Shown: piece after piece, positions 8,110 to 14,675 of the stretch | Position numbering within the stretch: the stretch's first letter is position 1 | Layout: every line of letters begins with the position of its first letter | Assembly: GCA_002428735.1 (NCBI GenBank) | Contig: DIXO01000046.1 | Span: 1-18,252 of the forward strand | Origin: Syntrophaceae bacterium UBA6078 | Lineage (GTDB): Bacteria; Desulfobacterota; Syntrophia; Syntrophales; UBA2210 | Length of the DNA stretch: 18,252 bases | Reading direction: 5' to 3' | Program-made: the position numbers and the translations under genes | Notes under the pieces: model-generated | The model's input: only the letters and a program-made list of their open reading frames with translations | What the model was told of the DNA's origin: nothing | The model's database searches: none

Positions 8110-10071
8110 TTAGAGATCCCAGACAAAGGTCACCCCGCTGTTCGGGAAGACCCACTCGTCATCATCGATCTTCAATACTATGGACCGGCCCTCATCCACT
8201 TTCACCTCCGGATAGGGACGCCGCCCCGCGAAGAAACTCACCTCTCTCACATTCCTGAGCCCCGTCCCCTCATACCGGAACGAGATGTTCAGTCCGCGGG
8301 TGGGGTATGCCAGATAGACGGGAAACATCCGGTTTTTCCGGTCATGTTTTGTTTCTATATCGATCTCGATCCGGACCTGCCGGTTCAGGGATGCCTCAAG
8401 CCTGTTCCCTCCGCACAGAACCTCGTAGCCCCGCTCCGTGTTCCTCGCACTTTTGATAGGCGCGTCAATGCCGTCCACCCTGACGCGAGTCACCCTGAAA
8501 TCATCCTCCCTGAAAGGGCCGTCCGTGCCGTTCAGGAGCCAGCGGTATTCGCATTTCTCCTCTTCGAAGAGGGCTGAGAGCTGCTTGTTGTTCCGGGCAC
8601 AGCCGATGATGAAGAGGGTATCCCTGAGCGTCTTGATATATTCGATATGGGTTGTGACCTTGAAATACTTTCCATCCCGCCCGGTATCTTCGCTGATCGT
8701 CCTCGCCCTCCGGGCAAGGATTTTGATATCATACCTGAAACCCATCCTCAATTCCAGCTGACGGTTTTCCCTCCCGAAGAGCGTTTCGAACATCTCGTAG
8801 TAGATAGCGTCGGCGAACTGCGGGTCGGTGGTCCTCGCCTGGAGACAGCCGCGAATCATGCCGTCGATCCGGGCAATCGACTTCTCCTCCCCTGGAATGA
8901 AAATCCTCCGCAGCTTCGGCTCGACAGCGTCCGGTTTTCCCTTGTCCACGAACACGCGCGGCGCCCGTTTCCCCAGCGCGCAGAGAATTTCATAGCTGAT
9001 CGTCCCGGCCTTTTCCGCGATCTCACCGGCCGAGATGTACTCGCCGCCCTGCCTTCCCAGGAGAACGACCTCGTCACCGATCTCGCAGTCGGGAACGTCT
9101 GTTACATCCACCGTGCACATGTCCATGGAAATCCGCCCCACGATCGGCGCGCGTTTCCCCCGTATCAGGGCTTCCCCCCGGTTCGACAGGACCACCCCGT
9201 ATCCGTCTCCGTACCCGACCGGTATCGTGGCTATCCGTGAAGGGCGTTCGGTAACGTAAGTCCTGCCGTATCCGATGCTGTAGCCCGCCGGGAAATCCTT
9301 GAGGATCAGGACCGTCGTCTTGAAGGTCATCACCGGGATCAGATTCGCCTTCGTCGTCGTGGCGGGTCCGGGATACACCCCGTACGTCATGATTCCGGGA
9401 CGCACCATATCCAGATTGAAAGCGGGGAAATCGAGCAGGCCGCCGCTGTTGGAAATATGACGCAGGGGAATGGAAATCCCTTCCTTTTCCAACCCCGTGA
9501 GGATATCGCTGAAGAGCCGCCACTGGCGGGCATTATAGGGATCATCCGCGGCCTCGCTCACGGACAGGTGAGAGAATATTCCCTCCACTTCCATATTGGG
9601 GAGCTCGAAGATATCCTTCACCAGGGCGATGGCATCCCCGGCGATGGCCCCTCCTCTTCCCATGCCGGTGTCCACTTCGATATGGACGGGAATGCGCTTC
9701 CCCGTTTCGACCAGCTTCGAGCTCAGCTCGACGGCAAAGCGCATATCGGACACCGACGGAATGAGCTCGTATTTGAGAATCTCGTCGATCTCGGCTTTGG
9801 TGGATGGGCTCAGTATGATAATGGGAGCCTTGATCCCCCCCACCCGGAGTTGCACCCCTTCGTCCGCGTTTGCCACCCCCAGTGCGTACACACCGTTTTT
9901 CACGGCGGCCCGTGATATCTCGATTGCACCATGGCCGTACGCGTCAGCCTTCACCGCCTGAAGCACTTTGACGCCGGGCCCCACCAGTCTCTGTATCTCC
10001 CTCCAGTTATGCCTGAAACCGTCAAGGTCGATTTCCACCCAGCTTCTGTATCTCTGTCCCTGCAAAGTCAT
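8110..10071 (-). CDS. alr: Alanine racemase with an unusual ~275-residue C-terminal extension
   Basis: Residues 1-376 of 653 form a complete PLP-dependent alanine racemase, which converts L-Ala to D-Ala for cell-wall synthesis. The PLP lysine is K41 in VKADAYGHG; HIEVDTGMGRGG (130-141), the SIGYGRTY segment (265-272) expected to carry the second catalytic tyrosine, GYGDGYG and IVGRISMDMCTVDV are all intact. Family members are usually 360-390 residues, so 377-653 is an added region. Its first part is helical and charged; its second half is rich in beta strands and ends FPNSGVTFVWDL. I do not recognise it. A 24-base palindromic repeat is embedded in frame at residues about 450-458 (KILARRART). 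The frame is open to 10395, but the ATG at 10071 fits the family start and lies downstream of a good promoter. It heads the cluster with ddl, ddl and mlaEFD. Confidence 0.9.
   Translation of the reverse strand: MTLQGQRYRSWVEIDLDGFRHNWREIQRLVGPGVKVLQAVKADAYGHGAIEISRAAVKNGVYALGVANADEGVQLRVGGIKAPIIILSPSTKAEIDEILKYELIPSVSDMRFAVELSSKLVETGKRIPVHIEVDTGMGRGGAIAGDAIALVKDIFELPNMEVEGIFSHLSVSEAADDPYNARQWRLFSDILTGLEKEGISIPLRHISNSGGLLDFPAFNLDMVRPGIMTYGVYPGPATTTKANLIPVMTFKTTVLILKDFPAGYSIGYGRTYVTERPSRIATIPVGYGDGYGVVLSNRGEALIRGKRAPIVGRISMDMCTVDVTDVPDCEIGDEVVLLGRQGGEYISAGEIAEKAGTISYEILCALGKRAPRVFVDKGKPDAVEPKLRRIFIPGEEKSIARIDGMIRGCLQARTTDPQFADAIYYEMFETLFGRENRQLELRMGFRYDIKILARRARTISEDTGRDGKYFKVTTHIEYIKTLRDTLFIIGCARNNKQLSALFEEEKCEYRWLLNGTDGPFREDDFRVTRVRVDGIDAPIKSARNTERGYEVLCGGNRLEASLNRQVRIEIDIETKHDRKNRMFPVYLAYPTRGLNISFRYEGTGLRNVREVSFFAGRRPYPEVKVDEGRSIVLKIDDDEWVFPNSGVTFVWDL
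8699..8722 (-). repeat. 24-base palindromic repeat, single copy inside alr
   Basis: On the minus strand this is the unit whose core is CCTTGCCCGGAGGGCGAGG, the same unit found as dimers at 10197 and 11862. It lies inside the C-terminal extension of alr and encodes KILARRART without breaking the frame. The core folds as an 8-bp stem (one T-G wobble) with a GGA loop. Confidence 0.75.
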
Positions 10072-10133
10072 CTCCGCAACGACTCCGTATCTCTTGAATG
10101 TGCGATCCCCGTACCTGCCCTTAAATCGCGAAG

Positions 10134-10161
10134 ATACTACCAAAACAGGGGTGAATGTCAA
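10134..10161 (-). promoter_or_regulatory. Sigma70-type promoter of the alr-ddl-ddl-mlaEFD cluster
   Basis: On the minus strand a perfect TTGACA (10156-10161) is followed by 16 bases and TAGTAT (10134-10139). Transcription would start near 10127, giving a leader of about 55 bases before the alr ATG at 10071. No comparably clear promoter was seen in the short gaps between the six genes, consistent with one operon. Confidence 0.6.
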
Positions 10162-10196
10162 GGTAAAGGATGAGAATTCCAAAAGGTAATCAAATG

Positions 10197-10244
10197 AATC
10201 CTTGCCCGGGGGGCGAGGAAAATCCTTGCCCGGAGGGCGAGGAA
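10197..10244 (+). repeat. Tandem dimer of the 24-base palindromic repeat
   Basis: Two head-to-tail units, 10197-10220 and 10221-10244, each read AATCCTTGCCCGG then (G/A)GGGCGAGGAA. The copies differ at one base (G versus A in the loop). The dimer lies between the divergent promoters of alr and tRNA-Thr. Each unit can form an 8-bp hairpin with a 3-base loop. There is no gene between the alr start and the tRNA; this dimer and the two promoters are all I see there. Confidence 0.8.
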
Positions 10245-10311
10245 AATGCGCGCGGCGGCGCCGCTCTTCTCCGTTCAGAATGGACAGAACCGGAGGGGGG
10301 CGGCTAATCTC

Positions 10312-10340
10312 TTGACAACAGGGGAGTGTTGCGATAGAAA
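10312..10340 (+). promoter_or_regulatory. Promoter of tRNA-Thr
   Basis: A perfect TTGACA (10312-10317) is followed by a 17-base spacer and TAGAAA (10335-10340, four of six matches to TATAAT). Transcription would start around 10347, about 22 bases before the mature tRNA 5' end. Confidence 0.6.
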
Positions 10341-10368
10341 GGCACCTTCCCAATCGTCCGGTATGCAG

Positions 10369-10444
<76 letters not shown>

Positions 10445-10452
10445 GATCGCAG

Positions 10453-10479
10453 GGGGCGCGAGAAATCGCGCCCCTTTTT
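10453..10479 (+). terminator. Rho-independent terminator of tRNA-Thr
   Basis: GGGGCGCGA (10453-10461) and TCGCGCCCC (10466-10474) form a perfect 9-bp stem with a GAAA tetraloop, followed by five T residues. It begins nine bases after the tRNA CCA. Confidence 0.92.
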
Positions 10480-10769
10480 AATCGCCTTTCTCCACACACA
10501 GATATCTTCCGCCACCGCAGGCTTCCCTTCCGTCCGGTGAATCACACGTAAGACGCGTCCATGCTTTCCGGTGAGACAATCGCCCGTGCGCGTACCGAAG
10601 CGCACCCATCACAAAAAAATAAACTTTCCCCCAATTATGCCGATTACACCATTGTGCAATTTCCCGTCTTCTCCTGAGGACACGGAGCGGGGGAAGACGC
10701 CCGCGGGCGCCCGTGGTGAAGACTCCCGGTCGGACCGGTACGGCCGTGCCGGGAGAAATACGTATGCCT

Positions 10770-11060
10770 TCTCACAACCGGCAGGAGCGGATCATGGAAA
10801 GAACCTGGGAAGAGAAGAAGACGAAGCTGCTGGCCCAATGGATTGCCGATTTACGGGAAACCGCCAAAATCGACATCAACGAAGGGCTCGTTCATATCGG
10901 GCGTCACGGATATGACACGCTGCCCCTTCGACACGCTGAGCGTCGAGCCTCGCTCCACGCCAGGAGAACATCGTACAGACTTTCTCATCTCACAGGGACC
11001 CGGAGGCACGAGAAGAGACTCTTTTGACACACGCTATGTTCAGATGGGGGTATCCCGCAA
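10770..11060 (+). pseudogene. Degraded remnants of a SurA/PpiC-like gene and an HExxH-protein gene
   Basis: No intact gene is evident between 10480 and 11101. From about 10770 to 10905 one frame encodes EEKKTKLLAQWIADLRETAK then IDINEGLV, clearly similar to the C-terminus of the lipoprotein at 12098 (EDKKTAMLRDWIDDLRRKAA, VEINEGLL). An ATG at 10794 has a good Shine-Dalgarno (AGGAG), so a 77-residue peptide ending at 11027 could be made, but its second half looks non-coding. At about 10994-11050 another frame reads PGGTRRDSFDTRYVQM, similar to residues 35-51 of the HExxH protein at 11102 (PGGSPRESIETRYAII). The order (lipoprotein end, then HExxH start) matches a decayed copy of the same gene pair lying upstream in tandem. 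The first match is convincing; the second is short. Confidence 0.5.
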
Positions 11061-11101
11061 CTCTGTCTGATCATATTGACTAAGGCGGACCTATTCTCGC
11101 C

Positions 11102-11914
11102 ATGAAGATACACAACACTGTCATACGCGTATTATCCATTGCCGCCGTACTCGGGGCGGCGTTCGTTGCTCCGTATCCGTGCGCCGTGGCACACGCGGAC
11201 GCGCCCGGCGGCTCCCCCCGGGAGAGCATCGAGACCCGATACGCCATCATACGCTATCAGTCACCGGAGGATCTGGAACGGTTCAATGACAGGATCGATT
11301 ATTCGCCGGGCGAATGGGGCATTACGCGGCTCTTTTCCCGCGATACATCCGGTGACCTGCCGGACAGAATAACAAAGAAGGTGGATGCCCTGTACGAACG
11401 GGTCATTGACATGCTGGATATGCGCAAACGGCTGAAAAAAGTCACCATCCATATCTGCCGCGACAAGAAGGAACTGAATGCCACATACCGGCGGCTCTAT
11501 AACGCCGAATCCCCCTACCGGGCATGGTATATATACGAGAACAACACCATATACGTCAACGTGGACGACCTGAACGAGGGGATACTCGCCCACGAAATGG
11601 CCCATTCGATTATCGATCATTTCCTTATCATCCGCCCCCCTGAAGCCACGGCCGAGATCCTCGCCCGCTACGTGGACAGCAATCTCTTCGATTCCGAAAT
11701 TGCTTCCACCAAAAAACCGGACACCGCGGAACGAGTGGCAAAGACAGCGCCGCCCGCCCAGCCTCCGGCGCATGTTGCCGTCTCGCGCGATTCCGGCCTC
11801 TCTCAGATCAAAGGATTCTCCCCGGCCGGGGTTTCATTCCCGGGTTCTCCCATTGGAACACAATCCTTGCCCGGAGGGCGAGGACAATCCTTGCCCGGAG
11901 GGCGAGGACAATAA
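11102..11914 (+). CDS. Exported HExxH putative metallopeptidase with a repeat-derived tail
   Basis: A 270-residue protein with a Sec signal peptide (basic KIHNTVIR, hydrophobic stretch about 8-30, likely cleavage after AHA at 31-33), so it acts in the periplasm or outside. The motif AHEMAH (163-168) gives zinc ligands H164 and H168 with catalytic E165; E181 or E185 in PPEATAEILARYVD could be the third ligand, as in gluzincin-type peptidases. The sequence ETRYAIIRYQSPEDLERFNDRI follows the signal region and may be a short domain of its own. I do not recognise a named family. From about residue 200 the tail is Pro/Ala/Ser-rich and ends in two copies of QSLPGGRG, encoded by the 24-base repeat, so the natural C-terminus may have been altered. 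The Shine-Dalgarno is weak. It precedes a SurA-like lipoprotein gene by 183 bases in which I see nothing. Confidence 0.75.
   Translation: MKIHNTVIRVLSIAAVLGAAFVAPYPCAVAHADAPGGSPRESIETRYAIIRYQSPEDLERFNDRIDYSPGEWGITRLFSRDTSGDLPDRITKKVDALYERVIDMLDMRKRLKKVTIHICRDKKELNATYRRLYNAESPYRAWYIYENNTIYVNVDDLNEGILAHEMAHSIIDHFLIIRPPEATAEILARYVDSNLFDSEIASTKKPDTAERVAKTAPPAQPPAHVAVSRDSGLSQIKGFSPAGVSFPGSPIGTQSLPGGRGQSLPGGRGQ
11862..11909 (+). repeat. Tandem dimer of the 24-base palindromic repeat at a gene 3' end
   Basis: Two identical head-to-tail units (11862-11885 and 11886-11909) with core CCTTGCCCGGAGGGCGAGG, ending in GGAC. They are read in frame by the HExxH gene as QSLPGGRG twice, and the stop codon follows directly. 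The unit is the same as at 10197 and, inverted, 8699. Confidence 0.8.
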
Positions 11915-12097
11915 TGGCATGATCGTTGCTTGAAACCGTCATGATCGCTGAATCCCGCCGCAGGGAACGGGACACCTGTCTCCCCTGAAAAAGATGGAGA
12001 TTCCGGGGTCCCTCTGTTACGATATCAGCGATGTCAGAGCGATCCGCTCCGCCATATCTGTGGCGTCCCACTGTGCGCGAGGAGGTGCCCGGCAGCC

Positions 12098-12664
12098 ATG
12101 AAAAAAACGTTTCTCTGTATCGGCGTGGTGTTCCTGTTTTTGTCCCTCCTTTCATGTTCCCCAGAGCAGAAGGCGGACGATGAGATCGTGGCCAGGATAA
12201 ACGACCGCGCCCTGACGCTCGGCGAGTGTCAGCGCCAGATGGCCATGGCGGTAGATCTGCATGAAGATTACAAATTGACACAAGAAGCGCAGGGAAAGAT
12301 TCTGGAAGAACTGATCCGGAAGGAGATCCTCATCCAGGAAGCGAAACGGCTGCACCTTGACCGGAAAGAGAACTTCGTCAGGGCCATCGAACGGTACTGG
12401 GAGAGCACGCTCATACGGAACCTGATGGAGATGAAAGGCGAGGAATTATCACAGAGGATTCTCGTTACCGAGGACGAAATCAGAGCCGTCTACAATGAAA
12501 CAAAAAACCGTAAGACACAGCTTGAGCCCCTGGACGAACTGCGGGACGAGATTGCACGAAGAATCAGGGAAGACAAAAAAACCGCGATGCTGCGTGATTG
12601 GATAGACGATTTACGAAGAAAGGCCGCCGTGGAAATCAACGAAGGACTGCTCTATAAGCGGTAA
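12098..12664 (+). CDS. SurA/PpiC-like lipoprotein lacking the PPIase domain
   Basis: A 188-residue lipoprotein with signal sequence MKKTFLCIGVVFLFLSLLSC; the lipobox LLSC makes Cys20 the acylated residue. Residues 28-120 resemble the N-terminal helical domain of SurA/PpiC chaperones (IVARINDRALTLGECQRQM, then EELIRKEILIQEAKRLHL). Instead of the usual parvulin domain, the chain passes straight to a C-terminal helix, LDELRDEIARRIREDKK to the end, which in SurA-like proteins packs against the N-terminal domain. It should therefore be a chaperone-like protein without isomerase activity; this is inference. A strong AGGAGGTG Shine-Dalgarno lies ten bases before the ATG. It is 14 bases upstream of the HAMP gene, so the three genes from 12098 to 13937 look like an operon. 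A decayed relative lies at 10770. Confidence 0.82.
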   Translation: MKKTFLCIGVVFLFLSLLSCSPEQKADDEIVARINDRALTLGECQRQMAMAVDLHEDYKLTQEAQGKILEELIRKEILIQEAKRLHLDRKENFVRAIERYWESTLIRNLMEMKGEELSQRILVTEDEIRAVYNETKNRKTQLEPLDELRDEIARRIREDKKTAMLRDWIDDLRRKAAVEINEGLLYKR

Positions 12665-12678
12665 CGGGGGGAGGGGAC

Positions 12679-13263
12679 ATGCGCGGGCAGGCACCCATGT
12701 ACAAGCGCAGAAACTATTTTATTAAAAAAGACTTTCAGCTCAGATTCATTCTGAAGTTTTGCGCCATTGTCCTGGTCGGCGGGGCGCTCTCGGCGTCTCT
12801 GCTCCTTCTCCTGAACCGGGATACCCTGACATCCTCTTTTACGGATTCCCGCCTCACCATACAGAACACCTGGACAGCCATTCTTCCCGATGTCCTCATG
12901 ACCGGCATTATCACCCTTATCTTGATTACCCTGGCAGCGATCGCGGTGACCCTCTTCGTATCCCACAAGATCGGCGGACCGCTCTTTCGTCTGGAACAAG
13001 AGGTGCGAGAGATCGGGGAAGGAAATCTCGCCAGGAGAGTACGATTCCGCGAAAAGGATCAGATAACCCCCCTGGCCGAAGGAGTGAACCGGATGGCGGC
13101 AAATCTGAACAAAAAGGTGTATGGAATCCAGACCGGGCTTGAACGCCTCATCGAATCGGCGCGCGACAGGAACGCGCCCCGGGAACTGATTGACGCCCTG
13201 AACAATCTCCAGCAAGAAATCCAGGACAACTTCACCATCGAAGACAGTCCGACGGAATCATGA
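12679..13263 (+). CDS. Two-TM HAMP-domain membrane protein without output domain
   Basis: A 194-residue inner-membrane protein. TM1 is at about 25-46 and TM2 at about 72-95, with only a short loop of about 25 residues between them, too small for a typical sensor domain. A HAMP domain follows (about 96-148: SHKIGGPLFRLEQEVREIGEGN, then DQITPLAEGVNRMAANL). After it come about 45 charged, helical residues and no kinase, methyl-accepting or cyclase domain. It could be a signalling adaptor or accessory subunit; no partner can be named. The start at 12679 has GGAG five bases upstream. Its stop overlaps the start of the phosphatase gene by four bases (ATGA), a sign of coupled translation. Confidence 0.8.
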   Translation: MRGQAPMYKRRNYFIKKDFQLRFILKFCAIVLVGGALSASLLLLLNRDTLTSSFTDSRLTIQNTWTAILPDVLMTGIITLILITLAAIAVTLFVSHKIGGPLFRLEQEVREIGEGNLARRVRFREKDQITPLAEGVNRMAANLNKKVYGIQTGLERLIESARDRNAPRELIDALNNLQQEIQDNFTIEDSPTES

Positions 13264-13937
13264 TCGATATTCACGTCCACATACTGCCGGGAATGGATGA
13301 CGGCCCCTCCACCATGGAGGAAGCCTTGGAGATGGCGCGCGTGGCCGTTCTGAACGGCATCGGAACCATCGTCGCCACGCCGCACTGCCTCAACGGCGTC
13401 TATGACAACTGGCGGGACGACATCCTCTCCGCCTGCGCGGAACTCAACGCCGAGCTGGCAGGGTGCGATATCCCGCTCACCGTGCTCCCCGGTTCGGAAG
13501 TCCGCCTCAGCCCGGAGATCACAGACGCCCTTGCAAGCGGCCGGCTCATGACCATGAACGACAAAGGCAGATATATATCGCTCGAACTCCCGGAACAGTT
13601 CATCCCCGAGGCGACCATCAATTTCATCAACCACCTCAGGAATATGAACATCACCCCCATTATCAGCCACCCGGAACGGAATCCGGCGATTCAGCACAAC
13701 ATCGAACTCCTGCGCGACATCGTCGGGGCCGGGGCCCTTTCACAGATAACCGCCCGCAGCCTTACCGGGGGATTTGGAGAAAAAGCGCTGAAATGCTGCC
13801 TCCAAATCACCGATCAGCGCCTCGCCCACTTCATGGCCTCTGACGCCCACTCCGCAAAAAGAAGACCCCCTCTCCTGGACACCCCCGGCAATCAGATGAT
13901 TGCCCTGATCAGGAACGCCTCCCGCGTCCTTAATTAG
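13260..13937 (+). CDS. CpsB/CapC-type PHP tyrosine-protein phosphatase, C-terminus cut by a REP
   Basis: A 225-residue PHP-fold phosphatase like CpsB/YwqE, Mn-dependent enzymes that dephosphorylate bacterial tyrosine kinases controlling capsule and exopolysaccharide export. Metal-binding positions are visible: H5 and H7 in DIHVHILPGMDDG, H42 in ATPHC, E80 in GSEV, H137 in SHPER, and D195/H197 in SDAH. The substrate may differ, because no polysaccharide genes or tyrosine kinase are in the window. Family members usually run some 10-30 residues further (an NP-containing helix after the final helix). Here the chain ends ASRVLN and the TAG stop lies within a REP copy, so insertion probably clipped the end without touching the active site. 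Start codon overlaps the HAMP gene stop. Its last eight bases overlap the end of the converging transposase gene. Confidence 0.85.
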   Translation: MIDIHVHILPGMDDGPSTMEEALEMARVAVLNGIGTIVATPHCLNGVYDNWRDDILSACAELNAELAGCDIPLTVLPGSEVRLSPEITDALASGRLMTMNDKGRYISLELPEQFIPEATINFINHLRNMNITPIISHPERNPAIQHNIELLRDIVGAGALSQITARSLTGGFGEKALKCCLQITDQRLAHFMASDAHSAKRRPPLLDTPGNQMIALIRNASRVLN

Positions 13938-14637
13938 GGACAGAGCCCCTATTTTCGCTTTTCTGCTTTCCTTTGTTTGCTGCTGGGGGACGGCCCGGGG
14001 AACGGATTGTGAATCTGCGGCCGAGGAGATCCTCGAAGTGCGCGACAAAATTATTTTCGCCGCAGGGGCGACCAGTTCGGGTTGCCTTGATCAGATTGGC
14101 TTGGGCCTCGGTATCCGGGGACTCCAGCAGATATTCCTTCCAGTCTTCGATCGTTTCGTCAAGAACACAACGGCCGGAGAGAACGGGGTCGGCAATCCCG
14201 TCCAGGTGACTTTTCGCGCTCGACCACGGGTAATCCCGCGCGGAGGTGACCAGGCCGGCGCGTACAGGGTTCAGTTCCACGTACCGCACCGCCGCATACA
14301 GGTGACGTTCATCCAGGGCGCAGGAATAATACCTCCCCTGCCAGAGATGCCCGACCGCCTCGGCTTTACGGTTGAAATACTGAGAGTACAACATATGGAC
14401 CGTTCTGAAGACAGACGACAAAGAGTCATCGGCATGGGGAACACCAACGATGTGGACATGGTTCGGCATGAGGCAGTAGGCCCAGATATCAAGCTCGTGC
14501 CGCCTGGAGTACTGGCTGAGCAATTCCAGGTAGCGGGCGTAATCATCGGCCTCACTGAAGACCGTCTGGCGGTAATTACCCCGCTGAGTGATGTGGTGGG
14601 GGTACCCGACAGCTATGGCACGCGATATTCTCGGCAT
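13930..14637 (-). CDS. REP-associated tyrosine transposase (RAYT, IS200-like Y1 family)
   Basis: A 235-residue Y1 (HUH) transposase of the REP-associated group, a single-strand nuclease thought to spread REP sequences. Visible motifs: HHITQRGNYRQTVF (14-27), the HUH pair in MPNHVHIVG (H60, H62), GHLWQGRYYS (96-105), and the probable catalytic Tyr119 in VRYVELNPVRAGLV, the RAYT hallmark. The C-terminal quarter is basic and diverged. The ATG at 14637 has GGAGG six bases upstream. The final residues RGSVPN and the TAA stop are encoded by the flanking REP copy, and the other end is flanked by an inverted copy, so gene plus ends form a unit of about 744 bases. All family motifs are present, so it could be active. 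Confidence 0.9.
   Translation of the reverse strand: MPRISRAIAVGYPHHITQRGNYRQTVFSEADDYARYLELLSQYSRRHELDIWAYCLMPNHVHIVGVPHADDSLSSVFRTVHMLYSQYFNRKAEAVGHLWQGRYYSCALDERHLYAAVRYVELNPVRAGLVTSARDYPWSSAKSHLDGIADPVLSGRCVLDETIEDWKEYLLESPDTEAQANLIKATRTGRPCGENNFVAHFEDLLGRRFTIRSPGRPPAANKGKQKSENRGSVPN
13932..13955 (+). repeat. REP copy 1 (left border of RAYT)
   Basis: AATTAGGGACAGAGCCCC followed by TATTTT. It contains the TAG stop of the phosphatase gene, and the last codons of the transposase on the other strand. The unit is an imperfect palindrome: AAAT-A-GGGG pairs with TCCCT-A-ATTT around a CTCTG loop with one bulged A. Confidence 0.85.
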
Positions 14638-14651
14638 AGATCACCTCCCGG

Positions 14652-14675
14652 AAATAAGGGCTCTGTCCCTAATTA
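14652..14675 (-). repeat. REP copy 2 (right border of RAYT)
   Basis: Inverted relative to copy 1: AAATAAGGGCTCTGTCCC then TAATTA. It differs from the consensus by A for G in the first arm. Its outer end supplies the TAG stop of the aldo/keto reductase gene at 14669-14671. Confidence 0.85.

Larger units (their letters stand above)
13932..14675 (-). mobile_element. RAYT gene flanked by inverted REP copies
   Basis: The transposase gene is bounded by AATTAGGGACAGAGCCCC (start 13932) and its inverted counterpart GGGCTCTGTCCCTAATTA (end 14675), both with the AATTAGGGACAG side facing outward. RAYTs are usually single-copy genes bordered by their REPs, and this matches. No target-site duplication could be recognised with confidence. 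Confidence 0.7.

Noticed and set aside
10571..10915. 114-codon plus-strand frame after the tRNA
   Set aside because: Arg/Gly-rich composition, no plausible ribosome site, and it overlaps in another frame the stretch resembling the SurA-like C-terminus.
11024..11029. TTGACA as the -35 of the HExxH gene at 11102
   Set aside because: No acceptable -10 hexamer lies 15-19 bases downstream, so no promoter is called.
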